This document shows positions 34,036-43,079 of a stretch of DNA of 64,000 nt, piece after piece. Every line of letters starts with the position of its first letter. Within the stretch, counting starts at the first letter, position 1. Below the pieces are notes generated by a model. It ran no database searches. It worked only from the letters and a program-made list of their open reading frames with translations, and was not told the DNA's origin. Position numbers and translations under genes: made by a program. The stretch is from an uncultured Bryobacteraceae bacterium (GTDB lineage Bacteria; Acidobacteriota; Terriglobia; Bryobacterales; Bryobacteraceae): positions 421,313-485,312 of the forward strand of contig CALDSU010000002.1 in the NCBI GenBank assembly GCA_937924525.1, read 5' to 3'.

Positions 34036-34703
34036 GACGCGGAAAAGACCAGCCGGTGATCCCGCAGGCGGGCCTGACGCGGCAAGCGCGCCGCCAACTC
34101 GGGGCTGTGCGTCACCACGATCAGGATGCCGCGCTGGCGCTGGTGCAGATCCACCAGCAGGTCGGCGACGGCGCGCGCGGTGTCCTGGTCCAGGTTGCCA
34201 GTCGGCTCGTCGCAGAGCACTAGGGCGGGCTCGAGCACCAAGGCACGGGCCAGTGCGGCCCGCTGTTTCTCCCCGCCGGAGAGTTCGGCCGGCAGGTGGT
34301 CGAGGCGCGCGGCCAGACCGACGCGGTCCAGCAAGTCGCGCGCCCGGGCCTCGTGCGCCGCGTCAGGCGGCGCGACCAGCGTGGGCGCCAGCACGTTCTC
34401 CAGTACCGTGCACTGCGGCAGCAGACAATGGTCCTGAAACACGAAGCCGATGCGGCGGTTGCGAAACGCGGCCAGTTCCCGTTCGGGCAGCGAAAACGGA
34501 TCCACCCCGTCCAACGACACCGCGCCGCCCGAGGGGCGTTCCAGCGCCCCCAGCAGGTAGAGCAGCGTGCTCTTCCCGCTGCCCGAAGGGCCTACCACCG
34601 CCAGAGCGTCGCCCGCCTGCATTTGGAACGTCACGTTTTCGAGAATGGGTAACGGGCCGCGAGCGGTGTCGTAGCTCTTGGCAAGGTTCTGAACGTCGAG
34701 CAC
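34032..34703 (-). CDS. ABC transporter ATP-binding protein (LolD/MacB type)
   Basis: About 223 residues, beginning at GTG 34703 (VLDVQNLAKSYDTARGP). A longer frame reaching to 34916 adds 71 residues without any ABC homology and is rejected. Walker A is VVGPSGSGKSTLLYLLGALE, the Q-loop RIGFVFQDHCLLPQ, the signature LSGGEKQRAALARAL, Walker B LVLCDEPTGNLD, and the switch histidine is in LIVVTHSPELA. The GNLD after Walker B is typical for ATPases that pair with FtsX-type permeases, as found directly downstream. A TACAAT box lies just 7 bases ahead of the GTG, suggesting a leaderless transcript. Confidence 0.92.
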   Translation of the reverse strand: MLDVQNLAKSYDTARGPLPILENVTFQMQAGDALAVVGPSGSGKSTLLYLLGALERPSGGAVSLDGVDPFSLPERELAAFRNRRIGFVFQDHCLLPQCTVLENVLAPTLVAPPDAAHEARARDLLDRVGLAARLDHLPAELSGGEKQRAALARALVLEPALVLCDEPTGNLDQDTARAVADLLVDLHQRQRGILIVVTHSPELAARLPRQARLRDHRLVFSAS

Positions 34704-34710
34704 GCGGGAG

Positions 34711-34716
34711 TATTGT
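34711..34716 (-). promoter_or_regulatory. Candidate -10 element for the ABC ATPase gene
   Basis: On the minus strand TACAAT is followed by 7 bases and then the GTG start codon. With normal promoter geometry transcription would begin at or next to the GTG, so the mRNA would have no leader; no Shine-Dalgarno sequence is present there. No convincing -35 hexamer is seen 17 bases upstream. Confidence 0.35.
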
Positions 34717-34916
34717 AACGCGCCGATCGTGGTGTGGGCGGCATTGTGCGCGCGTCGCTCACCGGCCCGGCAAATCCTCCGCTGCCCCGGGGTAACCGCC
34801 GCCGTCCCTCCCCTTATTTTCGTCGCTCTCGGCGCCCTTACCTTTCGCAACAAACACCGATTTCGACCGATTGCCGGGGGTCGAAAGGATGTTTCAGGTA
34901 TGAGAACCAATCCCAT

Positions 34917-36221
34917 TCACGACGGTTCAGCCGGCTTTTTGCCAGCCACTGTCCTCTGCCACGCCTGTAGAGCGGCGTCGGCCATCGCCGCGACCGTGTA
35001 GTGGCGGCGGACGCCTTGCGCACCCGCTTGGCCCAGCGCGCGGGCGGCGGCTGGATCCCGCGCCAACTCCTGAAGACCCGCCGCCAGGTTCGCCGGCCCA
35101 GGGTCCACGAGCAATCCGCCTCCCGTGCGCTCCAGCATCTCGGGAAACGCGCCCACCCGCGGTTGCACCACCGGCACGCCCGCCGCCAGCGCCTCCAGCA
35201 CGGAAAGCCCCTTGGGCTCGCCATAAGTGCACGGCAGGGAGAATGCATCGATTGACCGGAAGAACTCGATCTTGCCCGCGCGGTCCACTTCTCCCACGTA
35301 GTGGAAGCGGTTCGCCAGGCCGGCATCGGCCACACGCTTGAGGATGTCGCTCAAGTAGGCGCGGGATTCGGGCGGCAAATAGCCGGCGGCTTTCACCACG
35401 CCGGAAAACTCTCCGCGCTGCGCGAGATGCAGGAAAGCTCCGGCCAGCACGTGCAGCCCCTTCTCCGGGGCGACCCGGGCCAGAAAGCCCACGGTGAAAG
35501 GACGGCCGCCGGGCTGCGGGGCGGCCGGGAAGTCCGCGGCGTTCACTCCCAGCGGCACCACCCGCATTTTTTCCCGCGGGATCTCCAGATACTCGGCCAT
35601 GAAGTCCGCGTAGAACCGGCTCACCGGCAGGAACGCGTCGACGTGCGGCAGGTGGCCGCGCATCAGGTCGAGGGCGCGGGTGCGATGCGGTTCCGGCAAC
35701 CCTTCGAGGAACAGGTCCTCCCCTTGCAGCGTGCAACACACGGGCCGTCGGAGCGCTTCTTTCAGCGGAGCCGCCAGCGCGATCAGCAGCGAGTTGGGCA
35801 GGTTGACGACATCGGGCGGCGTCTCGTGGCGCAGCCATTCCACCAGCTTGTCCACCTCGCGGGCGTGGATGCCTCCGGCGCCTTCCAGCATCGACACCGT
35901 CAGTTCCCCGAGCTGCTTGGGCGAGACCGGCAGGCTGCTGCGGGAGGCCAGCTTCAGAGCCCACGGTGCATCCCACAGCCGGTCCAGCAGGCGCGGAGTA
36001 CGGCGGAAAACGCCGGAAAGCTGCTGGAGATAGATGCTGATGCCGCCGAAAAAGACCTTACGATGGGCCACGCTGGGCTCGTCGGTGCGGAGGGGCGTGT
36101 ACAGAGGCAGCAGGATGACATCGTGCCCGCGGCGCAACAGTTCCGCGGCCAGAGCGTTGTCGCGCAGACAACTCCCGCAATACATCCCGGCCGCGCCCGC
36201 GGCGAGGGAGAGGATCTTCAT
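34917..36221 (-). CDS. GT4-family glycosyltransferase
   Basis: About 434 residues starting at ATG 36221 (MKILSLAAGAAGMYCGSCL). In-frame codons up to 36332 would add only a charged, non-homologous leader. It is a GT-B fold enzyme: N-terminal acceptor domain with RDNALAAELLRRGHDVILLP, and a C-terminal Glycos_transf_1 domain with FTVGFLARVAPEKGLHVLAG and the EX7E motif in YGEPKGLSVLEALAAGVPVV. No membrane segment is seen. It follows the aldehyde dehydrogenase gene by 17 bases, as the third gene of a cassette with an adenylate-forming enzyme. Donor and acceptor are unknown. Confidence 0.88.
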   Translation of the reverse strand: MKILSLAAGAAGMYCGSCLRDNALAAELLRRGHDVILLPLYTPLRTDEPSVAHRKVFFGGISIYLQQLSGVFRRTPRLLDRLWDAPWALKLASRSSLPVSPKQLGELTVSMLEGAGGIHAREVDKLVEWLRHETPPDVVNLPNSLLIALAAPLKEALRRPVCCTLQGEDLFLEGLPEPHRTRALDLMRGHLPHVDAFLPVSRFYADFMAEYLEIPREKMRVVPLGVNAADFPAAPQPGGRPFTVGFLARVAPEKGLHVLAGAFLHLAQRGEFSGVVKAAGYLPPESRAYLSDILKRVADAGLANRFHYVGEVDRAGKIEFFRSIDAFSLPCTYGEPKGLSVLEALAAGVPVVQPRVGAFPEMLERTGGGLLVDPGPANLAAGLQELARDPAAARALGQAGAQGVRRHYTVAAMADAALQAWQRTVAGKKPAEPS

Positions 36222-36238
36222 GCGGCCGCGCGTCCCCG

Positions 36239-37681
36239 TTAGACCGCGGCCAGTTCCGCCGCGTACGCGCTCTGGAAGGCGCGCCGGGCGAACAAGTGGT
36301 CGAACAGATTCCCTTCGTGCGGCTGATCCCATTGGATGCGCATGGTAGGAATCGGTCCCAGATTCAACCGCCCCACGTGCGGCGACGAGAGCAACCGGCG
36401 GGTGAGGGCCGGGTCCCGCGTAATAGCGGTCACCACCAGGGTCGGCCCGAGCGCCTCGGGCAGATGCTCCTGGGGTGTTTCGACGACGCTGGCGTAGGGG
36501 AACAGGAACTCGCGATTGGCGAGCGGGTGCTCCGGATCGTGGCAGCGGATCACCGTGGGCAGCAGGTACGTGCAGCCCTCGAACTCGGCGATGCGCGGCG
36601 CGCCCCGCCGGCGGGCGGTCACGTCCGTGGCGCCCTCCCCGTACAGATCCTGGTCGATCATCTGCGAAAGGCGCCGGGCCACCTGCGCGTCGGCAAACGG
36701 CGCCAGCAGGGCTTCTTCATCCTCGGCGGGGCGCGGGACGATCCGCGCCAGCCTTTCCGCCAGCGCTTCGGCGATCGCGTCGGCATGCCGGGGAACCCAA
36801 ACGCCCGAGGCGTTGACGCACGAACGGCCTCCATTGTCGACGATGGACGCCACCATCACGTCCAGATACTGTTCCCACTCGCCGATCACGTCTTCGCCCA
36901 GCACGATCTTGCTGTATCCCGGTCCGTGCAACTCCACCCGGGGATCGGCGCGCCAGGCTTTGGTGGAACCCACGTCGCCGAACAACATGCCGCGTCCGCA
37001 CTGCCGCAGAATCTCGTTGGCGCCGGCGTGGTCCGTGGGGTAGTAACTGAAGGCTTCCGGCGGAGCGCCCGCCTGCATCAACGCTTGGATGATCCGGTAA
37101 GGAGTCCACGGCTCGGCGCTGCCCGGTTTCAGCACCAGGCCGATCTTCATCGCGAAAGCGGGAATCCAGAGCGAGTGCACGCCGGGGGAATTGTTCGGCA
37201 GCACCACGCCCAGCGCATCCCCGCGCGGGAAGAAGCTGACCGCGTGTCCGTCGGCTTCCCCGAAACCGCGGTCCAGAATGTCGAGATCCAGACCTCGCGT
37301 GAGCCCCGCGAGCACGCTTTCCATCTCCGCCAGGACGCCATGGATCTTCGCCATGTTCTTGCGCACCAGGACATGCGGCATGCCGGTGGTCGCCGACAGC
37401 GCCCGGACGTACTCGTCCGGCCCCTGGCGCTGCTCGCCGAGCGGCAGCGGATCGTGGAGAAAATGGCCGGCGGCGCGGCGGCAGAGGTCGAGCAATTCGC
37501 GCGTGGAAAACCGCGCCAGCAGTCTCCGCGGCGTCTCCTGGTCGAGCAGGTCCCGGCGGATCAATCCGACATTCGCCTGGCTGATCTCGACGAACGGCTC
37601 CCGCGTCCGGTGGTGGACCGTGCGGGCGACATCGACGGAATAGTACGGCTTCCCTTTACGCAGAATCGGAATGTGCAGCAT
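36239..37681 (-). CDS. Aldehyde dehydrogenase superfamily protein (possible acyl reductase)
   Basis: About 480 residues from ATG 37681 (MLHIPILRKGKPYYSVDVAR). The cofactor domain contains GVVLPNNSPGVHSLWIPA (about 158-175) and LVLKPGSAEPWTPYRIIQAL, which match the NAD(P)-binding and adenine-pocket motifs of ALDHs. The catalytic cysteine is Cys288 in IVDNGGRSCVNASGVWV. The gene starts only 4 bases after the adenylate-forming enzyme gene and ends 17 bases before a glycosyltransferase gene. This ALDH-plus-adenylating-enzyme pairing is reminiscent of LuxC/LuxE fatty acid reductase, so it may reduce an activated acyl group, but direct aldehyde oxidation is equally allowed by the motifs. Confidence 0.82.
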   Translation of the reverse strand: MLHIPILRKGKPYYSVDVARTVHHRTREPFVEISQANVGLIRRDLLDQETPRRLLARFSTRELLDLCRRAAGHFLHDPLPLGEQRQGPDEYVRALSATTGMPHVLVRKNMAKIHGVLAEMESVLAGLTRGLDLDILDRGFGEADGHAVSFFPRGDALGVVLPNNSPGVHSLWIPAFAMKIGLVLKPGSAEPWTPYRIIQALMQAGAPPEAFSYYPTDHAGANEILRQCGRGMLFGDVGSTKAWRADPRVELHGPGYSKIVLGEDVIGEWEQYLDVMVASIVDNGGRSCVNASGVWVPRHADAIAEALAERLARIVPRPAEDEEALLAPFADAQVARRLSQMIDQDLYGEGATDVTARRRGAPRIAEFEGCTYLLPTVIRCHDPEHPLANREFLFPYASVVETPQEHLPEALGPTLVVTAITRDPALTRRLLSSPHVGRLNLGPIPTMRIQWDQPHEGNLFDHLFARRAFQSAYAAELAAV

Positions 37682-37685
37682 CGGG

Positions 37686-38789
37686 TCAATACACTCCTTC
37701 GACCACGGTGGAGGAAAAGCGGCGGAACGGCCGGACATTGCGGACGCCGTCCCAGGGATACAGATCGACGGGCGCCTCGCGCTCGCATTCGTCACGCTCG
37801 AGGAAGCGGGGAATAAAGGTCTCCCGCGTCAGGGTGGTCAGGCGCGCGCGCCCCGTCTCCCCGTAGCCGACGACGCGGGTGGGTTCGTCCGGGTCTACCA
37901 CCTCGATCATCGCCCGCGGCGAGGGCGGATAGTAGATGATGGCGTAATTGTCTTCCGCCGAAAGCGGCTTGTGGGTCGCCAGCCCCATCAGCGTGTTGCC
38001 ATACGTGGGCGCGAAGTAGACGCCTTCTAGCAATTCCTCCACCGCGAACCGGCAGAATTGCGGCGTCATTTCCGTGCCGCCGCAAAAGACGCCAGTAATG
38101 CCGAGTTTTTTCAGCGACACTTTCTCGCACAGCGCCTCCAGCAGCTTGGGCGTGATGAAGAGGCACTTGATGTTCGGATGCGCCTTCAGCAGGATGAGCG
38201 CCTGGTCGATCACGTGCTGCTTGTAGCGCTCGGCCATTTGCATTTCTCCCCACTTGATCAGTTTGATCACCCAGCGGGGATCCAGGTCGACCATAAAGCA
38301 GATGCCGCCGCGATGCTGCGCCAGGTGCTCGACGGCCAGCCGGAGCCGGCGCGGTCCGGTAGGTCCGACCTGTAGCCAGTCCGCACCTTTGGGAAAGGCG
38401 TCGTCCGGCAGCGTGCGGGAGAACTGTTCGTAGTCGATCCGGAAGTCCTCGATGTTGATGCGCGACTTCGGCACGCCCGTGCTGCCGCCGGTTTCAAACA
38501 CCGAAACCGGCCGTCCGGCGAAGCCTTTGGGCACCCAGCGCCGGACGGGGCCGCCCCGCAACCACTCGTCTTGAAAAAACCCCAGCTTGTCGAGGTCGGC
38601 GTAGGTTTGAATTTCCCTGCGCGGGTCCCAACCCAGGTGGGCGGCGTAATCGAGCCAGAAAGGGCACCCGGTTTCCGGACTGAAATGCCAGGCGACCATC
38701 TCGCGCGTCCAGGCATCGAGGCGATCGCGGGCTTGTTGGACGCGGGTGGCGAGGTCGGGGGAGAGTTGCGGCGCGGAGACAGCAGTCAC
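37686..38789 (-). CDS. Adenylate-forming enzyme, PaaK/LuxE-like
   Basis: About 367 residues from GTG 38789 (MTAVSAPQLSPDLA), with GGAAAGG about 9 bases upstream. The ATP-binding loop is FETGGSTGVPKSRI near residues 98-111. The second half has KCLFITPKLLEALCEK, GVFCGGTEMTPQF and YFAPTYGNTLMG (the aromatic-G-x-T motif of the family), and YGETGRARLTTLTRETFIPR for the hinge. It is shorter than PaaK (about 430) and similar to LuxE-type acyl-protein synthetases, which activate a fatty acid as acyl-AMP. First gene of the cassette that continues with the ALDH and glycosyltransferase. The acid substrate is not predictable from sequence. Confidence 0.78.
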   Translation of the reverse strand: MTAVSAPQLSPDLATRVQQARDRLDAWTREMVAWHFSPETGCPFWLDYAAHLGWDPRREIQTYADLDKLGFFQDEWLRGGPVRRWVPKGFAGRPVSVFETGGSTGVPKSRINIEDFRIDYEQFSRTLPDDAFPKGADWLQVGPTGPRRLRLAVEHLAQHRGGICFMVDLDPRWVIKLIKWGEMQMAERYKQHVIDQALILLKAHPNIKCLFITPKLLEALCEKVSLKKLGITGVFCGGTEMTPQFCRFAVEELLEGVYFAPTYGNTLMGLATHKPLSAEDNYAIIYYPPSPRAMIEVVDPDEPTRVVGYGETGRARLTTLTRETFIPRFLERDECEREAPVDLYPWDGVRNVRPFRRFSSTVVEGVY

Positions 38790-38894
38790 GAGAAAACCCT
38801 TTCCGGGGATTGAGATACCCTTAGTGTACAGCGGCCGCGCGCAGTGCGGCGGGCGCTGCGCATTCTGTATAGTTGACAGTCGAGACGCGTGCGT

Positions 38895-40340
38895 ATGCGC
38901 AAAAAAAGAGCGGTATGGTGGATGGCGCTGGCGGCGGCTGGCAGCGGACTCGCTGCGGCGGCAGAGAATTGGCCGCAGTTCCGAGGTCCGAACGCGGCCG
39001 GCGTGTCGGAATCGGTGGGGCTGCCGGAGGAGTTCGGCCCCGGCAGGAACGTCGTTTGGAAGACGCCGGTTCCCCCCGGCCACTCTTCCCCGGTCTTTTC
39101 CCGGACCCACATTTTTCTGACGGCGCACGAGGACGGCCGCCTGTACACCCTCGCCCTGGACCGCGACAGCGGACGCATTGCCTGGCGGCGGGAGGCCCCG
39201 CGTGCCCGCATCCAGGAACTGCACAAAGCCAATGGACCCGCCTCGCCCAGCGTGGTGACGGACGGCAGCAACGCGTACGCCTTCTTCGGCGACTTCGGCC
39301 TGCTTTCCTACGGGCCCGACGGCAATGAGCGGTGGCGCGCGCCGCTGGGCCCTTTCAACAATCCCATGGGCATGGGCGCCTCGCCTGTGCTGGCCGGCAA
39401 TACGCTCCTGATGATCTGCGATCAGGAGAGCGGTTCTTTTCTCACCGCGCTGGACAAGGATTCGGGTAAACCCCTCTGGCGAGTGGACCGCTCCGAATAC
39501 ACGCGCGGTTTCTCGACTCCCGTCCTCTATCAACCGCCGAACGGGCCGCTCCAGGCCCTTATCGCCGGTTCCTACCAGTTGACGTCGTACGACCTGCGCA
39601 CCGGCAAACCCGTGTGGTGGTACCGCGGTCTCACGTGGCAATTGAAGCCGACGCCCGTGCTCGGCGAGGGGCTGGTGTTCGTCCAGGGGTGGGCCGGCGG
39701 CTCCGACACCGGTCAACAGGAAGACGTGCCTGCTTTCGAGCAGGTGCTGAAGATCAGGGACGCCAACGGCGACGGCAAACTGGCGAAAGCGGAGGTGACG
39801 GACGAGAAGCTACTCAAGGACTGGCGTAGTCTCGACCTGGACGACGACGGCGCCCTCGACGCGCGGGACTGGAAGCTTTATCAGGCGCGCCGCAAAGCGC
39901 AGAATGCGCTCATCGCGCTGCGCCCGGGCGGCCGGGGCGAACTGCCCGAAACGCAGGTGGCCTGGCGTTACACGCGCTCGCTGCCGAACGTTCCCTCCCC
40001 CTTGTACTACCGGGGCATTCTCTACATGCTGAAGGAAGGCGGTATCTTCACCTCCTTCGAGGCGGCGACGGGCAAGGTGCTGAAACAGGCGAGAATCGCG
40101 GGCGCCCTGGATCCGTATTTCGCCTCACCGGTCGCGGCCGACGGCAAAATCTTCACGCTGAGTCAGCAGGGGAAGGCGGCGGTCATCTCGGCCGGGCCGG
40201 AATGGGAGGTGCTCGCGGTGAACGATCTCGGCGAGGAGTGCCATGCCACGCCCGCGGTCGTCGGCGGCAAACTGTACGTGCGAACCAAATCTGCGCTGTA
40301 CTGTTTCGCGCGGCCCGGGGCGGAGGCGGCAAAGAGGTAA
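38895..40340 (+). CDS. Exported PQQ-type beta-propeller protein with EF-hands
   Basis: About 481 residues, start ATG 38895 (an in-frame GTG sits two codons earlier). Signal peptide MRKKRAVWWMALAAAGSGLAA to about residue 22. It begins with NWPQFRGPNAAGVSE, the hallmark of acidobacterial/planctomycete PQQ-like quinoprotein propellers. The blades include LYTLALDRDSGRIAWRR and LTALDKDSGKPLWRVD. Two EF-hand loops are inserted near residues 293 and 317: DANGDGKLAKAEV and DLDDDGALDARDW. Lacking a recognised catalytic site, it is more likely a binding or scaffold protein than a dehydrogenase. The kinase-like gene follows after 3 bases. Confidence 0.86.
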   Translation: MRKKRAVWWMALAAAGSGLAAAAENWPQFRGPNAAGVSESVGLPEEFGPGRNVVWKTPVPPGHSSPVFSRTHIFLTAHEDGRLYTLALDRDSGRIAWRREAPRARIQELHKANGPASPSVVTDGSNAYAFFGDFGLLSYGPDGNERWRAPLGPFNNPMGMGASPVLAGNTLLMICDQESGSFLTALDKDSGKPLWRVDRSEYTRGFSTPVLYQPPNGPLQALIAGSYQLTSYDLRTGKPVWWYRGLTWQLKPTPVLGEGLVFVQGWAGGSDTGQQEDVPAFEQVLKIRDANGDGKLAKAEVTDEKLLKDWRSLDLDDDGALDARDWKLYQARRKAQNALIALRPGGRGELPETQVAWRYTRSLPNVPSPLYYRGILYMLKEGGIFTSFEAATGKVLKQARIAGALDPYFASPVAADGKIFTLSQQGKAAVISAGPEWEVLAVNDLGEECHATPAVVGGKLYVRTKSALYCFARPGAEAAKR

Positions 40341-40343
40341 GCC

Positions 40344-43061
40344 ATGGACACGCGGATGATTGGGCGGTACGCCGTCTCCGAGGTGCTCAAGGACGGCGCC
40401 TATAGCGTCACCTACAAGGCCATCGACCCCAGCCAGGAAAGCAAAGTGGTGGTGCGCTGGTTCAAACCGGCCGCGCTCGAACACCCCGAACGCTTCGCGC
40501 GCCTGAAGGAAGATGCGCAGAAGGCGTCCGCGCTGAACCACCCGAACCTGCTCTCCATTCTGGAGTTCGGTGAGGCGGAAGGCCGCCCGTTCGCGGTGGC
40601 CGAATACATCGCAGGCGAGAGCCTGGCCGCGGCGCTGAAACGCAAGCGGCTGCGTCGCAAGGAAACCATCAGTTACGCCCAGCAGATCCTCAGCGCCATG
40701 GAGGCGCTGGAGGGCGCCGGGCTGGCCCACGGCGATTTGCGTCCTTCCAACGTCCTGATCGCCTCCGACGGGCACGTCAAGGTGGCCGATGCGGGCCTGG
40801 CGAGACTGTTCGAGGGGTTCCGCTATTCGGCCACGTCACAGCCTCCGGGGACCACCGCGGAATCGGTGGCCTACCTGGCCCCGGAAGTGATCGAAGGCCA
40901 AAGCCCGGACACGGTCTCGGACATTTTCTCGTTCGGCGCGATTTACTATCAGATGGCCAGCGGGCGTTGGGCGTTCCGACGCGAGTGGGCGGTGGCCACG
41001 CTGGACGCGATCCTGAAGGAGGAACCCCCTCCGCCCGAGAGCGTTTCCAGCCACACTCCGAAAGGCAGCGACAAACTGGTGGCGCGCACGCTCGAAAAGG
41101 ACCGCGACAGGCGCGCCCAGTCGTTCGCCGAGGTGCGGCCGTTGGTTGAAAAACTGCGCATCGACTACGTCTCGACCGGCACGCGCAAACGCGCGTTCCG
41201 CGTCGAGAATTGGGAGCGGCTGCTCCGGATCGTATTCGCCGTGGTGCTGGGGCTGGCGGTCATCGTGGGCGCGGTGGCGTGGTGGCGCAGCCGCCCGGAT
41301 GACGGCGGAGCGGCGGCCGTCGCCGAAGTCACCGGCGCCGGAGGTCTGGACGCCGAACCCGCCGTCTCCCCGGACGGCAACTGGGTGGTGTACTCCTCGG
41401 ATCGCACCGGAGAGGGACACCTCGATCTCTGGCTGCAGCGGATCGGCGAAAGGAACGCCAAGCGGTTGACCACGAATACCGCCGACGAGCGGGAACCCGC
41501 CTTCTCGCCCGACGGCAAGTGGATCGCGTTCCGCTCCGAGCGGGAACCCGACGGCGTGTACGTGATGCCCGTAACGGGCGGCAACGAGAAACTGGTGGCG
41601 CCCGGCGGGCGGCGGCCTCGCTTTTCGCCCGACGGCAGCCTGATCGCCTACTGGACGGGACCCGCCGGGCTTTCGCCCGAAATCATCGGCGACTACCAGG
41701 TCCACGTGGTCCCGGCGCAAGGGGGGGCTTCGCGGCGGCTGCTGGATTCCTTCGCGGCCGCGCGGTTCCCCGTCTGGTCCCCGGAGGGGAACCACCTGCT
41801 GGTGTTGGGCAAGATGACCCCCGCGGTGGACGCGGGCCGGTCGGATTGGTGGCTGGCCCCGGTGGACGGGGGCGCACCCCTGCGGACGGATGCCTGTGAG
41901 GCGCTGGCCGGATTCCAGTTGCTGGAGGCTGGACAATGCTCCATTCCCGGCGACTGGCGCGACGGGCAAGTCATCTTCTCGATCCCGGAAGCCGGGGGAG
42001 CGCACCTGTACCGCGCACCGTTTACCGTAGCCAATCCCCGCATCACCCAGAAACCGCAACGCCTCACCGCCGGCGAGCGCCTGGAGATCCAGCCTTCCTT
42101 CGCGGGGAAAGGGCGTTTTGTCTTCACCGCGCAACAGGTGACGGTGGGCATCTTCAGTCTCGCGTTGAACGCCGACGAGGGGCGGACCTTGGGCGAATTG
42201 CAGCCGGCGATTCCGGGTTCCGACCAGCGTTCCTACCCGACTTTGTCGGCCGACGAGCGCATCCTGGCGTTCCTGACCTCTCGCGACGGTTTGTTCACCA
42301 CCCGCATCTGGAATTTCGACACCGGCCGCGAGTCGCCTGCCACCAGCGGCCGGCAGGATGAGTATTGGCCGCGCGTAAGCCCGGATGGGACCAAAGTGGC
42401 GTTCTCGGAGCGGCGCATCGGCCGTTATGAACAGTTCGTCGCGAACCTGGGACAAGCGAGTACGCAGTTGGTCTGCCAGGATTGCGGCGGCGCGATCATC
42501 TACGACTGGTCTCCCGATTCGCAGCGCCTGCTGGTGGACTACCATCCGCCGCAGGCTGCTTTCCGGGGCGTGGCGCTGATTGATTTAGCCAGCGGGAGGC
42601 GCACGCCGCTGCTCCAGGACGAGTTGCACGCGCTGACCCAGGCCCGCTTCTCTCCGGACGGCAAGCGCCTCGCCTTTGTCAAACGGCTGCCTTCCGGCCG
42701 GTCCCAGGTGCAGGTGGCGCTCTTCCGGGAGGGTTTGATTCCCGCCGCGGAGTGGATTCCGGTTACCGACGGCAAGGCGTGGGATACCTCTCCGCAGTGG
42801 GCGCCCAGCGGCAAACTGGTGTACTACATGTCCAACCGGGACAGCAACCGCTGCGCCTGGGCGCAGAAGCTCAACGATGCGTACCGCCCGGAGGGCGTGC
42901 CGTTTGTCGTCTACCACTTTCATTCCGCCCGGCGTGCGCCAACGCTGACCGCTTTCAATGGGCTGGACCTGTTTGTCACCAAGAACAAACTGTTGATCGG
43001 GCTGGGAGAGGTGTCCGGGTCCATCTGGAGCGGAAAGCTTTCTTCCTGGAGCAGAGAATAG
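40344..43061 (+). CDS. Kinase-like domain fused to a TolB-type PD40 propeller (probable pseudokinase sensor)
   Basis: A 905-residue protein. Residues about 8-270 form a Ser/Thr kinase-like domain: GAYSVTYKAIDPS, HGDLRPSNVLI, VADAGLARLF and VAYLAPEVIEGQ. Several key residues are altered: the VAIK lysine is Arg38 (KVVVRWFKP), HRDLKPxN reads HGDLRPSN and DFG reads DAG. The catalytic aspartates remain. One transmembrane helix (about 288-312, LLRIVFAVVLGLAVIVGAV) leads to about 590 residues of PD40 repeats outside the membrane (FSPDGKWIAFRSER, VSPDGTKVAFSERR, FSPDGKRLAFVKRL). Probably a signalling or binding protein whose kinase activity is reduced or lost. Cotranscribed with the PQQ-propeller gene. 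Confidence 0.88.
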   Translation: MDTRMIGRYAVSEVLKDGAYSVTYKAIDPSQESKVVVRWFKPAALEHPERFARLKEDAQKASALNHPNLLSILEFGEAEGRPFAVAEYIAGESLAAALKRKRLRRKETISYAQQILSAMEALEGAGLAHGDLRPSNVLIASDGHVKVADAGLARLFEGFRYSATSQPPGTTAESVAYLAPEVIEGQSPDTVSDIFSFGAIYYQMASGRWAFRREWAVATLDAILKEEPPPPESVSSHTPKGSDKLVARTLEKDRDRRAQSFAEVRPLVEKLRIDYVSTGTRKRAFRVENWERLLRIVFAVVLGLAVIVGAVAWWRSRPDDGGAAAVAEVTGAGGLDAEPAVSPDGNWVVYSSDRTGEGHLDLWLQRIGERNAKRLTTNTADEREPAFSPDGKWIAFRSEREPDGVYVMPVTGGNEKLVAPGGRRPRFSPDGSLIAYWTGPAGLSPEIIGDYQVHVVPAQGGASRRLLDSFAAARFPVWSPEGNHLLVLGKMTPAVDAGRSDWWLAPVDGGAPLRTDACEALAGFQLLEAGQCSIPGDWRDGQVIFSIPEAGGAHLYRAPFTVANPRITQKPQRLTAGERLEIQPSFAGKGRFVFTAQQVTVGIFSLALNADEGRTLGELQPAIPGSDQRSYPTLSADERILAFLTSRDGLFTTRIWNFDTGRESPATSGRQDEYWPRVSPDGTKVAFSERRIGRYEQFVANLGQASTQLVCQDCGGAIIYDWSPDSQRLLVDYHPPQAAFRGVALIDLASGRRTPLLQDELHALTQARFSPDGKRLAFVKRLPSGRSQVQVALFREGLIPAAEWIPVTDGKAWDTSPQWAPSGKLVYYMSNRDSNRCAWAQKLNDAYRPEGVPFVVYHFHSARRAPTLTAFNGLDLFVTKNKLLIGLGEVSGSIWSGKLSSWSRE

Positions 43062-43079
43062 CGTTTTCCGGGCGTCTGG

